A stretch of 64,000 bases of DNA. It comes from Sipunculus nudus. Taxonomy: Eukaryota; Annelida; Sipuncula; Golfingiida; Sipunculidae. The stretch is taken from positions 47,127,327 to 47,191,326 of the forward strand of contig CM049308.1 in the NCBI GenBank assembly GCA_026874595.1, given 5' to 3'. The notes under the pieces are model-generated. The model had not been told where the DNA came from. It saw nothing but the letters and a program-made list of their open reading frames with translations, and searched no databases. Position numbers and translations under genes: made by a program. Below, one piece after another: positions 62,283 through 64,000 of the stretch. Position 1 is the stretch's first letter. Each line of letters starts with the position of its first letter.

Positions 62283-62944
62283 TTCAAAATAATATTCAAT
62301 GCTGACAAAATTACTTAAATCAAATAATATATATATGGTCACTGCCGGAATTCATCTTTGGCTTATCAGTAAAATGTTAAAAACAGGTCAGGACATTCTT
62401 GTCAATGCCAACACTCTTAAACATTCAGTTAGGTTTATTTTTTTAATGGGAACTGAAATTTTCCTGAATATTAAGATAGGCTTTCTACTTTATAATACTG
62501 GCAGCTTTAATGCTGCATTAGGTCTCAGCTCGATCCATGTACCAGATTCGAGGTGTCACAGTGGTCTATGTCTTCCATGATATTAAATGTATTTATCAAA
62601 AGTCAATCACCATTTTTACTTGAACAACGTTTGTTTACAAGTGGTCCTCTTCATTGTGACAAGCCCAGTTTATGTCTTTATTTGATGTCCGCCAGGAATA
62701 TTAACCAGTAACCATGATCAACATAACTAAATGGTTTTAGGCCAAAGGTTTCATTTATTACACAGTCCATATACTTTGGCTCATGTCCATTATTCTATAA
62801 TAAACAGAGTTTCATTTAAGCTGGACCCTTTTTCTCTTAGCGTTTCAAATGGTAATATACATGAAAAACCATAAGAAATAAAAATATTTTGCAGGTACTA
62901 ATATTTTCCAATTTCAGCTGACTACCTGACCCATGAGTCCCTTG

Positions 62945-64000
62945 TTTAAGTTATTAGCATAAACATAAAATCAGTAACTTAAATTTTGTCCAACTTTTGC
63001 CATGGCACTTTTTTTCCCGTATGCACTGATTTAATTTTCACAGCATATTTACGTATGGATTTATTCTTTTAAAATCTGAAATTTCAGAGCAATTGATTGA
63101 AAAAAGTAGCTTAAATTCAAGTTTTGAGACACCATGTCAAGTGTTGTTTACATCAAGCCACTGGCCAGTACAGTGAGTTATGCAGCCCTCACCTGTTGTA
63201 TGTAACCCACCACAGGCAGCTGCCCTGGCTCAGCTTGGCTTATCTTCCGCTCAGCCCTGCACCCCTCCCCCCCCCCCCCCCCCAGAATGATGCATAAACT
63301 AGATGAATATTATAATTTTCTATATTTGATTCATTCTAATTTTGGATTTTGTATTCTATTACAGTGGATTACAATGATTAAAGAGCACATTTAATTTTGT
63401 CCACAAAGTGGTAAATTGCTGTAAAAGTGTCGTAATTGCTGAAGTTATACTTTTTTTCAGGGATATAACTTCATTATATCAAGATTCAATTGTGTACAGA
63501 AAATTATTTCTGAAATTTGCAAATTTAATAAGTTATTTGCATAAATATAAAGTTAGAACCTAAAATTTTGCTCAACTTTTGCCATGGACAACTGATTTTT
63601 GGGTTATGTCTTTAAAGGTTAAGGTCACAGAAGCCACTTCTTTAAAAAGACCATGGATGCATTTTAAGCCAAACTTTTCATTTCAGACCTTCCATCTTCC
63701 ACATATTGCTCACCTGCCAGTAACAGAAGAATATTATGGTTTTTTGGGTCACAAGGTCAAAGGTCGAGTTCACAGGGCCCATCCATTTACAAATTACTTT
63801 ATACACGAGAACTCTAGTTTGGATAGACAGAATGACTTCAAACATGATTTATAAATGGCCCTACCCTAAGAATCATTTTGATTTTGGGTTTACAGGGTCA
63901 AAGGTGAAAGTCTCTTTAGTGAAAGTCACCTTTTTTAAAGGTGAAAGGACTCTTTAAAAAGAGTGTGGATGCATTGTAAATCAAACTTTTCTTTCTAAAT
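62945..64000 (+). repeat. Family-A-like and AGGTCA-rich repeat sequence
   Basis: Subtype-II A internal sequence (TTTTGCTCAACTTTTGCC) gives way at about 63590 to units with GGTCACAAGGTCAAAGGTC, related to the D-internal units at 49290-50170. It runs off the window. Confidence 0.55.

Larger units (their letters stand above)
43849..62944 (+). mobile_element. Family-A (subtype II) element split by large nested insertions
   Basis: The 5' end AGCTCAGCTGACCATAAG lies at 43849. Two or three copies of a unit of about 680 bp follow (GAGGCTCTTGTTGTATTCCC at about 44741 and 45411). Subtype-I A interrupts it at 45964-55847, after which the same unit resumes (CCCGTAAGTACTGTAGATTT) to about 56610. The last 220 bp and a 3' end TCAGCTGACTACCTGACCC reappear at 62725-62944. 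The assignment of the last piece to the same copy is inference. Confidence 0.6.

Overview
The window looks like intron-rich, transposon-saturated DNA from a marine invertebrate, most probably a mollusc such as a bivalve. That assignment is inference. It rests on metazoan kinase exons with consensus GT-AG splice sites, very large introns, and several families of Helentron/Helitron2-like repeats of a kind common in molluscan genomes. Nothing here is prokaryotic. The only host gene I can support is a plus-strand CDKL1/CDKL4-type protein kinase. Three coding exons are visible (1702-1792, 20114-20311, 42440-42522), separated by introns of about 18.3 kb and 22.1 kb. The earlier and later exons lie outside the window or were not recognised.

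The centrepiece is a 7.66 kb RAG-type (ProtoRAG-like) DNA transposon at 27360-35023, inside the second kinase intron. It has terminal inverted repeats beginning CACGTCCA and is flanked by a near-perfect 5 bp target duplication (AATGA/CATGA). It carries tail-to-tail RAG1-like (plus strand) and RAG2-like (minus strand) genes, the gene order of ProtoRAG and of the vertebrate RAG locus. The RAG1-like gene keeps the N-terminal zinc region, RING, DDE catalytic motifs, RNase-H-fold zinc motifs and a C-terminal CX2CX3GHX4C knuckle. It is broken by small frameshifts. The RAG2-like gene has Kelch repeats and a PHD finger, two in-frame stops and one frameshift, and its PHD end runs into a 43 bp fragment of an unrelated local repeat. 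A third minus-strand Ser/Pro-rich ORF (33360-34342) sits between RAG2L and the right end; I know of no counterpart.

Most of the rest is nested repeats. Four main families (called A-D here) share one architecture: a short 5' inverted-repeat end, internal tandem units, then the matching 3' inverted repeat, a terminal hairpin and CTTG or CTAG followed by TT. This matches Helentron/Helitron2-type non-autonomous elements. Filled and empty sites can be compared inside the window: C in B, D in B, A in D, B in A, A in A, A in B. The RAG element itself sits in a B element. Other mobile DNA: a Tigger/pogo-like element (2308-3570), a non-LTR retrotransposon fragment lacking the catalytic YADD region (3890-4717), a hAT-like element (5909-10589) and a 173 bp TA-flanked MITE (41954-42126).

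Layout: 1-1701 intron with a 45 bp minisatellite; 1702-1792 kinase exon; 1793-20113 intron with pogo, LINE, hAT and A/B/C elements; 20114-20311 exon; 20312-42439 intron with D(A), B(C, RAG), D and B elements and a MITE; 42440-42522 exon; 42523-64000 intron or downstream DNA dominated by A(A(B(D,C),C)) nesting, further A and B copies and AGGTCA-rich repeats.
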